Source of the DNA: Pseudomonas sp. CFII64
Lineage (GTDB): Bacteria > Pseudomonadota > Gammaproteobacteria > Pseudomonadales > Pseudomonadaceae
Reading direction: 5' to 3'
Assembly (NCBI RefSeq): GCF_000416235.1
Contig: NZ_ATLO01000004.1
Location: forward strand, 1 to 64,000
DNA: 64,000 nt
Positions 8,611 to 17,618 of this stretch are shown piece by piece (the stretch's first letter is position 1; each line of letters opens with the position of its first letter). Position numbers and translations under genes: made by a program. Below the pieces are notes generated by a model. It had not been told where the DNA came from and did not search any database. It saw only the letters and a program-made list of their open reading frames with translations.

Positions 8611-9501
8611 TCAGAGGGCGAAGGCATGTTCTGTCTGGGCCTGTCTGTAGTGGAAGGTCTGACGGGTGCGTGTTGGCTGGGGTGTGAGGTAGTCCAGCAA
8701 CGCGAAACGCGAGTCGCGGCAGGCGGCTTTGTGCTCCATGTCCAGGAAGTGCCCCGTGGCGCGTATCGTTGTGAACGTGCTGTGTTTCACCACTCGCTCA
8801 AAGAGCCTGGCATCGGCGGGGGCGGTGTATTCGTCCCATTCGCCGTTCATGAACAGCACCGGCACGTTAATGTTTTTCGCTGCGCTCAGGTACTCGTTCT
8901 CATCCAGGTTCAACACATGACTGATGTGGAAGTGCATCTGGTCATATTCATGGGTTTCCAGGCTGCTGACGTGCCGGTAATTGAAGCGCTTGAACAATGG
9001 CGGCAAGTGTTTGCCAATCGTGTCATTGACCAGATTGCCCACTTCATAACGCGCATGCGCACTCAGGTGCAGGACGCCGCGCTCCAGGTAATCGCGCATG
9101 TGTTCGTTGACGATCGGCGAGAACGAACTGATCACGGCTTTCTCGATCCGTTGTGGTCGGTGCGAGAGTGCAACCAGCGCCGCCGCGCCGCCCCACGAGA
9201 ACGACATGATGTGTTCGGCGTTGAAATGGTCGACCAGCTCCAGCAGGATCTGGCCTTCCGCTTCTTTGGTCAGCGGCATTGCGTTGACGTTGTGGGGCTT
9301 GGACTTACCCGCGTAGGGCTGATCGTAAAGCACCACGTTGAATTGGGGATGAAGGTTACGCACGGTCTGCGCAAATGACGCAGTGGTGGCCAGTGAGCCG
9401 TTGACCAGAATGATGGTCTTCTCTGCGGCATCTGCCCGATAGAACTCCGTGTAAACCCGAAACTGTCCCTGTATATCAAGCACAGCGATTTCTGGCCTCA
9501 T
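8611..9501 (-). CDS. phaG: PhaG: 3-hydroxyacyl-ACP thioesterase/transacylase
   Basis: The 296-residue alpha/beta hydrolase closely matches PhaG of pseudomonads from its first residues (MRPEIAVLDIQGQ) and shares the TTASFAQ and NGEWDEYT motifs with RhlA. The nucleophile Ser102 sits in SFSWGGA, with Asp223 in NGEWDEYT and His251 in ATGHFLD, the expected triad. PhaG takes (R)-3-hydroxyacyl groups from fatty acid synthesis and channels them to medium-chain polyhydroxyalkanoate when carbon is in excess. The gene is monocistronic, as in other pseudomonads. RhlA is the nearest alternative, but no rhlB follows and the N-terminus is PhaG-like. Confidence 0.93.
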   Translation of the reverse strand: MRPEIAVLDIQGQFRVYTEFYRADAAEKTIILVNGSLATTASFAQTVRNLHPQFNVVLYDQPYAGKSKPHNVNAMPLTKEAEGQILLELVDHFNAEHIMSFSWGGAAALVALSHRPQRIEKAVISSFSPIVNEHMRDYLERGVLHLSAHARYEVGNLVNDTIGKHLPPLFKRFNYRHVSSLETHEYDQMHFHISHVLNLDENEYLSAAKNINVPVLFMNGEWDEYTAPADARLFERVVKHSTFTTIRATGHFLDMEHKAACRDSRFALLDYLTPQPTRTRQTFHYRQAQTEHAFAL

Positions 9502-9755
9502 ATCGTATGTCTCCTGGCGTAAACAGTTTTGCGCGCAATCGAAATTGCACGAGCTTCGTGACAGGTTGGCATTCGCCTTAAGGGGCCCAACGTCGATCCG
9601 AAACTATCTGTTCGACAGGTATTGTTATTGGCGGGCGATTTGTCGGGAGCCGAGGCTCTGGTCGACAAAAGGATTTCTTAGAATACGTTCATGACTCATC
9701 AGTCACATGTGGACCGACGATTGGATTCAAGCAGGGGAGAGGCAAACCCGCAAGT

Positions 9756-9776
9756 GCCGTTCGTACATTGAACGGC
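9756..9776 (-). terminator. Hairpin after rsuA, weak terminator
   Basis: GCCGTTC and GAACGGC arms with a seven-base loop lie just past the rsuA stop on the minus strand. No T-run follows, so it may only stabilise the transcript end. Confidence 0.35.
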
Positions 9777-9799
9777 GCGTTCTGCCAGGCGGTAGGCCC

Positions 9800-10495
9800 T
9801 TAGCCGATAGCCACGATTTCTGCAGGATGCAGCGCGCGGTACTGCCCAGGCTCTAGGTCGGGGTCCAGGCTGAGGCTGGCCATGCTTTCGCGGTGCAGAC
9901 GCAGCACTTTGTTATCGAAGTGGCCGAACATGCGTTTGACCTGATGGTAGCGGCCCTCGACGATTTCCAGTCTGGCCGAGTGCGGGCCGAGCAGGGTCAA
10001 GCGGGCTGGCTGTGTGGTGATGTCCTCGAAGGCGAAGTAAAAACCGGCGGCGAATTTTTCGGCGTAGCGCTCGTCGATCACCTGCTCGGTTTCAACATGA
10101 TAGACCTTCGGCAGCTTGGTCTGGGGCAGCGTCAGCCGACGCGACCATTGCCCGTCATTGGTGATAAGCATCAGACCGGTGGTGTTGAAGTCCAACCGGC
10201 CGGCAATGTGCAATTCGTGCTTGTCCGGCTCGTCCAGCAAGTCGATAACGGTCGGATGCTGCGGGTCAACCGTGGCGCTGACACAGCCCTGGGGCTTGTG
10301 CAGCATGAAGTAGCGTGCCGCTTTGCCAGCCTGCAGGATCTCGCCATCGAACGCGACGCAGCTGAACTCACGCACATCATGGTGCGCATCGCTGATCACG
10401 TGGCCATCAACCGCTACCCGTCGGCCTGCCAGAGCGAGACGCACGTCCTTGCGATTGAAGCGCGGCAGGTTGCTGAGGAAACGATCAAGACGCAT
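9800..10495 (-). CDS. rsuA: 16S rRNA pseudouridine(516) synthase RsuA
   Basis: The 231-residue protein has an N-terminal S4 RNA-binding domain (MRLDRFLSNL to about residue 50), followed by the RsuA/RluB/E/F catalytic domain. The catalytic aspartate is Asp102 in AGRLDFNTTGLM, the position known for E. coli RsuA. It converts U516 of 16S rRNA to pseudouridine during 30S assembly. It lies 42 bp after the CWC gene in the same direction and may be the last gene of that transcript. Confidence 0.93.
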   Translation of the reverse strand: MRLDRFLSNLPRFNRKDVRLALAGRRVAVDGHVISDAHHDVREFSCVAFDGEILQAGKAARYFMLHKPQGCVSATVDPQHPTVIDLLDEPDKHELHIAGRLDFNTTGLMLITNDGQWSRRLTLPQTKLPKVYHVETEQVIDERYAEKFAAGFYFAFEDITTQPARLTLLGPHSARLEIVEGRYHQVKRMFGHFDNKVLRLHRESMASLSLDPDLEPGQYRALHPAEIVAIG

Positions 10496-10537
10496 GGCTT
10501 TGGCAATATGAGTTGGAAGGGCGACAGGGTACGCGAT

Positions 10538-10762
10538 CTACAAAGCTGATTGGTCAGCGCCTGCTTTTTCGATACCGGCGCAGCGCGGACACAGGCAGGC
10601 TTTGGCGCGTACCTCAGGCGCCAGCGCCTCGATGATGGCCGGATCGATGGCCACCGAAAAACACCAGCAGGCCTGATCGGCGGTACGCGGGTCCGCCAGG
10701 GCGCAGCGGTTGCTGGCCCCACAGGCGGGGCAGCGATCTGGATCGACGTCTGAAAGGTTCAT
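10538..10762 (-). CDS. Cysteine-rich CWC family protein
   Basis: The 74-residue protein has paired cysteines in CPACGASNRC, a CWCF motif that names the CWC family, and a second CLCPRC pair, so a metal (probably zinc) site is likely. Its role is unknown. Its ATG overlaps the stop of the diguanylate cyclase (ATGA), which indicates translational coupling, and rsuA follows 42 bp later. Confidence 0.8.
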   Translation of the reverse strand: MNLSDVDPDRCPACGASNRCALADPRTADQACWCFSVAIDPAIIEALAPEVRAKACLCPRCAGIEKAGADQSAL

Positions 10763-12240
10763 GCGCTTACCGCATCCTCGGTGCAGACCTGATTGCGACC
10801 GCGTTGCTTGGCGGCGTACAGCGCGCGGTCGGCGCGGGCGATCAAGCTGTGCAACGTATCGTTGTCTTGCAGTTCGGCCATTCCGATACTGACAGTGATT
10901 TGCAAGGCCGTTCCGGAGAACACGTAGGTGTGGTGCTCGGCCAGTAGACGAATTTTCTCGGCAATGCGTCGGGCGCTTCTGATGTCGCTGCCCTTGAGCA
11001 GGATGATGAACTCCTCACCGCCCCAACGACAAATGATGTCCGACTGACGCAGGCAGCTTTTAAGATCCTCGGCGAATCCGGCCAGCACCTGGTCGCCCGC
11101 CAGGTGACCCTGAGTATCGTTGAGTTGCTTGAAGTGATCCAGGTCCAGCAGCATCGCCGTGAGCGGCTTGGCCTCGCGCTGAGTGTCCCTGAGGGTTTTC
11201 GATGCCAGCAGGTCGAAGCCGCGCCGATTGGGCAGGCCGGTCAGGCTGTCGAGAGTGGCCTGGGTTTCAATGTTGTATTTGTAGCGATTGATCAGGCGAT
11301 GCAGCAGCAGCACGACGATCAGCGTGACGATCAGGCAGATCAACAGATTCAGGTACAGCGATTGGCGAATATCGGTGAGCGCTGTGTCTTCGCGCTTGTC
11401 GACGAACAGATACCAATTCAGTTCGGGGATGAAGCGAACGTTGAGAAAGTGCTCGTGACCTTCGGAGCGGTATTCATAAGTGCCGCTTCTTGGCTTGGGC
11501 AGTTGTTTGTGCAGTTCGCTCATGCCGGGCAACTTGTTGAGCGACTGGCCGATGGCCGCGCCATTCGGGCCGCCTTCGGCACCGGCCAGGACGATGCGTC
11601 CGAACGTGTCGACGAAGTACACGCTGCGCTCATAACGTTGTTGATAGCGATCGATCAATTTGATGACGGCGTCGACCGTCAGCCCGACGCCGGTCGCGCC
11701 GATGAACCGGTTGTCGTAATCAAATACTTTGTAGTTGATGAAAAAGGTCAGGCTGTCCTTGTTGGCCATGTCCGGATCGACATTGATCTCATAAGGCGCG
11801 GCCATGTCCCGCACCCGGTAGTACCAGACGTCCCGGGGTTCGCGAGCGTCGATTTTCTTCAGCACGCCTTTGGCCTGGTAATACTTCAGGCTGCTGTCGG
11901 AAACAAAAAAAGAGGTGTAGGCGCCGTAATGATCCATCACTTCTTTCAGATAACGGGTCATCTGTTCGGGATTGCGTTCACCTTCCACGACCCAGTCGCG
12001 CATGAAAGTATCGCGGGCCATCATCGAGGAGATCAGCACCGGGCGCACCAGGTCTTTCTGGATCTCGGAATAGACCGTGTCGGACGTCAGCGGCAATTCG
12101 GTGTTGATGATGTTGTCGCGAATAGACGCCCGCGAAGCGTAGTAACTGAGCAATGAAGTCGCCAGGAAGCCGCTCCCTAAAAGAATCACTAACGTCAGTA
12201 GCAACGACCGCTGTGAAGTAATGGCGGAGCGAAAAGGCAT
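10759..12240 (-). CDS. Membrane diguanylate cyclase with periplasmic Cache sensor
   Basis: The 493-residue protein has a membrane helix at about residues 12-30, a periplasmic Cache-type sensor region of about 270 residues, a second helix (LYLNLLICLIVTLIVVLLL) near 305-325 and a C-terminal GGDEF domain. The active-site GGEEF is at residues 407-411. An inhibitory RxxD site (RQSD) lies five residues upstream, so the enzyme is probably active and feedback-inhibited. It makes cyclic di-GMP from GTP in response to an unknown periplasmic signal. Its stop overlaps the start of the CWC gene. Confidence 0.92.
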   Translation of the reverse strand: MPFRSAITSQRSLLLTLVILLGSGFLATSLLSYYASRASIRDNIINTELPLTSDTVYSEIQKDLVRPVLISSMMARDTFMRDWVVEGERNPEQMTRYLKEVMDHYGAYTSFFVSDSSLKYYQAKGVLKKIDAREPRDVWYYRVRDMAAPYEINVDPDMANKDSLTFFINYKVFDYDNRFIGATGVGLTVDAVIKLIDRYQQRYERSVYFVDTFGRIVLAGAEGGPNGAAIGQSLNKLPGMSELHKQLPKPRSGTYEYRSEGHEHFLNVRFIPELNWYLFVDKREDTALTDIRQSLYLNLLICLIVTLIVVLLLHRLINRYKYNIETQATLDSLTGLPNRRGFDLLASKTLRDTQREAKPLTAMLLDLDHFKQLNDTQGHLAGDQVLAGFAEDLKSCLRQSDIICRWGGEEFIILLKGSDIRSARRIAEKIRLLAEHHTYVFSGTALQITVSIGMAELQDNDTLHSLIARADRALYAAKQRGRNQVCTEDAVSA

Positions 12241-12356
12241 GGAGTGTCCGATGAAAAATTAGATGACAGGGCACATGCTAGCTTGCCGCCACTACTCACG
12301 CTATCGCGAATGTGTTCCAGCCGACAGCTGTCTGGCGTTGATTGCATTCCCCTTGA

Positions 12357-15300
12357 TCATGACCCCGGGTAAACAGGCGCCGTGCCAAATGCCGAGCATC
12401 GGCAGTGCAGCAGCAGGATCTTGTCGTAGCGAATGCCGTGATCGAACAAGCTCTTGAACAATTCTTCCAGCGTTGGATCAGCCATGCCCAAGCGCTTTCT
12501 TACGGTCAGTACATCCATTGGCGTGCGCAGTAGTCGCCCGCTGAACGGCGATAGATTGGAATTGCGAACCACATGGCTGATGTAGTGGTAGCTTTCGCCA
12601 TCGGGGGACTGGAATTTGGAGAGCGTGTAGTTCTTGATCTTCCCCGACTGCGATGTGCCGGCCAGCAACTTGTCGGTGAGAACATAGGAAGGCGGCGTGT
12701 TCGGTGCAGCGACCCATGTGTTGGCTTGGTTATCCAGGATGCCAAAGGGTTTTACCCGTTGCTGGACCACGTGATGGAGCGAGGGGTCGAGTAAGGTATA
12801 CCCGTGGGGCGCGTAGACATGCAGTTCGGTGCCGTTGGGGATCAGCGTGTTTTTACTCCACGGCAAATAATAGCCGTGCGTGCTTACCACCAGCGTTCGA
12901 GCCTTGCCCCGGTCGGATGTCCACAACAGAAACTTGTGTGTCAGCTTCCATGTTTTGACTGGAGATGTTCCGAATTGGGGATGGCCGGGGATATTCCAGG
13001 TTTTCAGCAGGCTGTCGGTGTCGAAGAATTTTTCCAGACGGGTATGGCGAGTGTGCATCGAGCGATTGAGCAACCCGCTGAAGCTGCGGGTGTTGTTGGT
13101 TAATGTGGCTGAAGTGGTCACGAACTTTGTAGGACGAACCAGTTTGCCCAGCGAGCGCAGCAATGCCGGTGTGTAAGGTGACAACTGGAGAAAACCCAAC
13201 GACAAGACAGCGAGCGCGGCCTGCCGTTTTTCTTCGTGGCGTGCGCCTGGCAAGTTCGCCGATGCGATGTTCAGTGAGACGATCCCTGCTTCCGTCGCCA
13301 GTGTCGCAATCAATGCCGGGGTCAATAAGAAGGACATGGGGGCCAGCAAGATTTGTAGATGGTTGAATTGGCGAGTCCAATAGTTGAGCAGCACCTCATT
13401 GGACGTCACGATAACGTCCTGCGCGTCCATTAAACCGTTCTGCCTGAGGGCTTGCGCCATGTAGCGAAATGGCGAAACAGTCAGGTGTTTGCTGCACAGG
13501 TTATGGCCTGCGGCCGTATGTGCGTCGTGGTTGTACAGTGTGTCGGTCCAGGGCCGCAGCAGGGATGTCGGTTCTCTCGGACTTAGTTCGCCGGCCCATA
13601 TTTGCAGGATATAGCTCAGCCGTTGGTGGTGGCGCAGCGGAACATAGTTGAGGACTGACTCCCGCCATTGCTGGTTTTTTGCTGCTTTTTGCACGTATTG
13701 CACAATGGCCTCATCGCTGTCGAATTCGATGAAGCACTTGGCCAGCCCCGCCTGGTAAAGAACCCTTTGCGCACGGCCCTGCTCCCGAAAGACCAGCAGG
13801 CCTGGACAATAGATTTCCTGCATGCCTTCAAAGACCGAATATTGCAGGTAAAAGCCCAGCGTTGTTCGCTCGATTACACCGCTGCGTGGTTTGACGTAGA
13901 GCTGTTCGAGGGCTTTTACAACAATGTCGAAGCCGCTTTTGAACAGCAGTCGCGCTTTGAGGCACACCACCGCTTGCGTCATGAACGTTGTTTTGAAACA
14001 TTGTTCGACGCTGTCCTGATGCCGGTCCCAGAACCGCTCGACGCGGCGAGTCATGACGCGCAGGAAATCAATTTTCCGGATGTGGTTTTCGATGGCTTGT
14101 GGTGTGACGGCGAGCTCCTGGATATCAACGGCATGACCGTTTTGCGTAGCGTCGATATAAACAATCGTGCGCGCGTCATGATCCAGATAACCTTCGGCGT
14201 GCTCGACCCGGTAATTGTTTATCAGCGCCTGGCTCAGGCTAATCGGCAATCCAGCGGGTGTACTGACCTGAGTGATGGGGACGCGGGCGCTGCCCAACGG
14301 AGTAAAGGTTTTACCCCTGACATAACGGATAAATACCTGGTCCGGATTTATGTCGAGCCCATGTTCGTCTTTCATCACTTTGCGCATGAGCCGAGCGGCG
14401 GTTTTCAGGGGCGCCGGCACGCGCTGCAGGACAGTCGGCCGGGTTTGCCAAAGGTCAGCGGCGCTGACCAGGTTCAGCGCGCTGCGGATCGGTTTTAACC
14501 ACGGGTGTTCGGTCACTGGCTCGACGTCTGTCATTGCCTCACGGTGCAGATAATCCAGAGAGAGCTGTTTTTGAACCTTGGTGATCGCAACAAAAAAATC
14601 GCCTTCAACTGTACTTAGTTCGGGCACCACAACCGCTTCGTTTTCTGCCGCGTCAGTTATTTGCACTCCACCGGTGGCATTCAGGGCATCGAGCAGCATT
14701 CGTGTCATTCGCTGCGGATCATCGCTGATGTATTCGGTGGGCTGGGCTGCATCCCCTGGCTGATGAATAAAACAGTGTGAAGTGGTGTGGGATCTGAGCT
14801 GAAACACTCCGGGAGCCCGGCGACCGTTCAACGACAGCATGCTGACGCTGGAGAGCGTGCCTGTGGCGGGGTATTCCAGGCATTCAGGATTATCGGGGAA
14901 GTCTCTCAGCCCGAGGATATCCAGCCCGAGGTGATAGCCCTCCCAACCGAGTTTTCGCTGGGCAAAGTGAGTGTGCAGATCGTGCAGGAAAGACAATTTG
15001 GCCAGGGCACGAAAAGTCGCTTCGTGACGAGCCCAGAAAGCGTTGATCAAGGCCTTATAGTCGGCCGCCCAAGGCGCATTCAGAATCACGTCCATGGCAT
15101 TGCTGGCCATAAAGTCGGGCAGTGAGTCATCCAGAGCGGTGTCAGCCAGGGTTGCGCCCAACAAGGCCTGCATGGCCGGTACGTTGAAAGAAATAGTCGC
15201 CAGCTCTGTCAGCGAGAATTGCTTTGTGTACTGTTCCCGCCCGTCACTTTCAACGGCGGGCTGGGTGTCATGGGTGAGACGGATGAATAACGTGTCAGGG

Positions 15301-15692
15301 TCCAATGCCTTGCCGGTAAGTTGGCGCAAACGCCGGGTCAATTGATCGCGAACATACCCACTCCACATTGGCGGGCAATCCATGTCCAGTTGATAAGCCT
15401 TGAGCAGCAACGCCGAGTTGGCGACAAGTTTCATCGCCGGGCTTTTTCTTGACGCTTTGAGTTTCTTCAGCGCCAGAGACGGCGCGGCTGGGGCTGCAAC
15501 AGCGGGGGATGCCGGGCTGTAATAAAACGGTGAAGTGGCAAAGCTGCCTGACGAATTGAGGCTGTCCTGCTTCTGCGCCGATCCATTGCTTACAGTATTG
15601 AAGATTGGCAGCTCCAGCTCGGAGCCGTTGGGATATTCGTGATACGTCGAGTCGGAAGCGGGCGAATCGGGTGTTATTTCGGGCTCTTTCAT
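12357..15692 (-). CDS. Large DUF6543-type putative toxin
   Basis: This is a cytoplasmic-looking protein of about 1,111 residues with no signal peptide. Its composition and motifs resemble the large Pseudomonas proteins annotated as dermonecrotic toxin/DUF6543 domain proteins, including hydrophobic helices near residues 780-820 (LLAPMSFLLTPALIATLA). The C-terminal 250 residues contain LVVSTHGYYLPWSKN and ILLLHCRCSAFG, which resemble the putative adhesin Stv domain of such polymorphic proteins. That assignment is from memory and is less sure. The ATG at 15692 is used, and an in-frame TTG lies four codons upstream. Neither has a clear ribosome site. No immunity gene, VgrG or secretion gene is adjacent, so the delivery route is unknown. 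Confidence 0.7.
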   Translation of the reverse strand: MKEPEITPDSPASDSTYHEYPNGSELELPIFNTVSNGSAQKQDSLNSSGSFATSPFYYSPASPAVAAPAAPSLALKKLKASRKSPAMKLVANSALLLKAYQLDMDCPPMWSGYVRDQLTRRLRQLTGKALDPDTLFIRLTHDTQPAVESDGREQYTKQFSLTELATISFNVPAMQALLGATLADTALDDSLPDFMASNAMDVILNAPWAADYKALINAFWARHEATFRALAKLSFLHDLHTHFAQRKLGWEGYHLGLDILGLRDFPDNPECLEYPATGTLSSVSMLSLNGRRAPGVFQLRSHTTSHCFIHQPGDAAQPTEYISDDPQRMTRMLLDALNATGGVQITDAAENEAVVVPELSTVEGDFFVAITKVQKQLSLDYLHREAMTDVEPVTEHPWLKPIRSALNLVSAADLWQTRPTVLQRVPAPLKTAARLMRKVMKDEHGLDINPDQVFIRYVRGKTFTPLGSARVPITQVSTPAGLPISLSQALINNYRVEHAEGYLDHDARTIVYIDATQNGHAVDIQELAVTPQAIENHIRKIDFLRVMTRRVERFWDRHQDSVEQCFKTTFMTQAVVCLKARLLFKSGFDIVVKALEQLYVKPRSGVIERTTLGFYLQYSVFEGMQEIYCPGLLVFREQGRAQRVLYQAGLAKCFIEFDSDEAIVQYVQKAAKNQQWRESVLNYVPLRHHQRLSYILQIWAGELSPREPTSLLRPWTDTLYNHDAHTAAGHNLCSKHLTVSPFRYMAQALRQNGLMDAQDVIVTSNEVLLNYWTRQFNHLQILLAPMSFLLTPALIATLATEAGIVSLNIASANLPGARHEEKRQAALAVLSLGFLQLSPYTPALLRSLGKLVRPTKFVTTSATLTNNTRSFSGLLNRSMHTRHTRLEKFFDTDSLLKTWNIPGHPQFGTSPVKTWKLTHKFLLWTSDRGKARTLVVSTHGYYLPWSKNTLIPNGTELHVYAPHGYTLLDPSLHHVVQQRVKPFGILDNQANTWVAAPNTPPSYVLTDKLLAGTSQSGKIKNYTLSKFQSPDGESYHYISHVVRNSNLSPFSGRLLRTPMDVLTVRKRLGMADPTLEELFKSLFDHGIRYDKILLLHCRCSAFGTAPVYPGS

Positions 15693-15770
15693 ATGGGCGG
15701 GCAAACTGGCAGGTCACGATGAATGGCCTGCCACTATCTCATCCGGATTTTTGTTATTTCCGGTAATTAT

Positions 15771-17582
15771 TTAAACGCTTATATATGCCCGCCAGCCGCC
15801 CAGATGGCTGATATTGGTTGCCCCTGCAAGACCATAGGGCTCGCAGATGAATCCGCATTCCCAGCTCCCGTCAGCCAGCTGCACTTTGCCCAGGCCCAAC
15901 GGCGCCGGAATGCCGGTCAGGAACGAACCCAGTTCTCGACTCGGCAGCTCCCAGACTTCCACTGCGATAGCCACGCCGTCCTGTTCGACCCGGACCATTC
16001 CCGGGCGAAATGGCGGACCACCGGCCAGCGCATAAAGCTGATAATCCGATGAGCTTTGGGTCGCTTCCACCAGGCGCGCGCCGCGTTGCTTGAGCTGCCA
16101 GTTCAACGGCAACCCGTCCAGATGCGCGCCGCACACCACGAGCCGGGCCATGTCATTGCGCGCGCTGCCGGCAGGTTTGGACAGCTGTCCGGCGAGCCCG
16201 CCAATCAAGGGCAGTTCGGTGTGGCGTTGCAGGGCGTCGGCGATGCTCAGCAAGTACTGATCGGTGAACACGCGCCCGAACACGGTGACGCCCCACGGCA
16301 TGCCGTTGTCCATGAACGCGCTGGGCACGGCGACGGCGGCGTAGTCCAGCAGGTTGACGAAGTTGGTGTAGTAACCCAGCTCCGAGTTGCGCAGCACTGG
16401 TTCGGCTTCCAGTTCTGCCGAGCTGACGGGGCGGCCGATGCTCGGCGTGACGACGAAATCCACGCCTTCCATGACGCGATCACTAATGGCCTTGAGTGCT
16501 TGCAAACGGTACTGCGCCTGAAATGTTTCCACGCCGGTCACCAGCGGCGCTTTACCCAACACCGCGCGGATGACCGGCAGCACGGCTTCAGGGTTGCTCT
16601 GCATCAGCTCCCCAGCCACGCTGTAGCGCTCGGCAACCCACGGGCCGTTATACAAAAGGCCTGCGGCTTCGAGGAATGGCGACAGGTCGATGGTCACGGC
16701 TTCGCCACCCATGGCGGTCAGGCGGTCGATGGCATCCCCGAACAACAGCGGCCCTTGTGGGCAGCCGAAGTATTCAAGGTCCTGAGCGCGCGGTACGCCG
16801 AAGCGAAATGGTCGCGGCGCACCGAAGGCCGAGGCGTCGTTCCATGCCGGATTGCTGCGGCTGTATTCGTCACGCGGATCAAGTTTGGCCACCAGCCCCA
16901 ACAACTGGCTGGCTTCCCGAGCAGTGGCGGTGAACGTCGTGACGCAATCCAGCGTCCGGCACGCCGGAACCACGCCTGCGGTGGAGATCAATCCTTTGCT
17001 GGCCTTCATGCCGACCAGATTGTTCAGCGCAGCGGGCACGCGGCCCGAGCCCGCCGTGTCGGTGCCCAGCGCGAAACTGCTGACGCCGAGGGCAACCGCC
17101 AGCGACGAGCCGGAGCTTGAGCCACCGGCCGGATATTCCTTGAGCACGCTGTTGGGGCAGGCGCCAAATGGCGAGCGACTGCCATTCAAACCGGTGGCGA
17201 ACTGGTCCAGATTGGTCTTGCCCAACGGAATCGCGCCCAGGGCAATCAGTTGCTCCACGATGGTCGCCGAACGCTCGGGCTTATAGGTATAAGCAACGCA
17301 GGCCGCCGTGGTCGGGATGCCGGCCAGATCAATGTTGTCCTTGATCGAAAACGGCACGCCATACAGCGGCAGGTCGTTGATGTCCCGGCCTTGCAGCGCG
17401 GCGAAGTAGGGCTCCAGTTCAGTGGGATCCAGCAGGTAAATGTACAGGTGATATTCAGGGTTCAGCGCAGCAGCTTTTTCCCGCAGCGCTAGGATCAGCT
17501 CGCGGGGCGTAAGGTTGCCCGACTGGTAGGCCGCGCGTACTGACTCCAGGCGCAGGTCGCTCAAGGTGACTTCAAGGCTCAT
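15771..17582 (-). CDS. atzF: Allophanate hydrolase
   Basis: The 603-residue protein has an amidase-signature domain with the Ser-cisSer-Lys catalytic set: Lys81 in VPFSIKDN, the GGSSSGSS loop at 153-160 and Ser179 in GTDTAGSGR. A C-terminal domain of about 130 residues (NDMARLVVCGAHLDGLPLN) is typical of AtzF/DUR1 allophanate hydrolases. It splits allophanate into ammonium and CO2. It is the last gene of the operon, 36 bp after the carboxylase. In a guanidine pathway it consumes the allophanate released by the CgdAB deiminase. Confidence 0.95.
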   Translation of the reverse strand: MSLEVTLSDLRLESVRAAYQSGNLTPRELILALREKAAALNPEYHLYIYLLDPTELEPYFAALQGRDINDLPLYGVPFSIKDNIDLAGIPTTAACVAYTYKPERSATIVEQLIALGAIPLGKTNLDQFATGLNGSRSPFGACPNSVLKEYPAGGSSSGSSLAVALGVSSFALGTDTAGSGRVPAALNNLVGMKASKGLISTAGVVPACRTLDCVTTFTATAREASQLLGLVAKLDPRDEYSRSNPAWNDASAFGAPRPFRFGVPRAQDLEYFGCPQGPLLFGDAIDRLTAMGGEAVTIDLSPFLEAAGLLYNGPWVAERYSVAGELMQSNPEAVLPVIRAVLGKAPLVTGVETFQAQYRLQALKAISDRVMEGVDFVVTPSIGRPVSSAELEAEPVLRNSELGYYTNFVNLLDYAAVAVPSAFMDNGMPWGVTVFGRVFTDQYLLSIADALQRHTELPLIGGLAGQLSKPAGSARNDMARLVVCGAHLDGLPLNWQLKQRGARLVEATQSSSDYQLYALAGGPPFRPGMVRVEQDGVAIAVEVWELPSRELGSFLTGIPAPLGLGKVQLADGSWECGFICEPYGLAGATNISHLGGWRAYISV

Positions 17583-17618
17583 GGCGAAATTCCATAAAAT
17601 TGATAAGAACAGACCGCA

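Noticed and set aside
8611..9501. RhlA rhamnolipid enzyme
   Set aside because: Shares motifs, but the N-terminus is PhaG-like and no rhlB follows.
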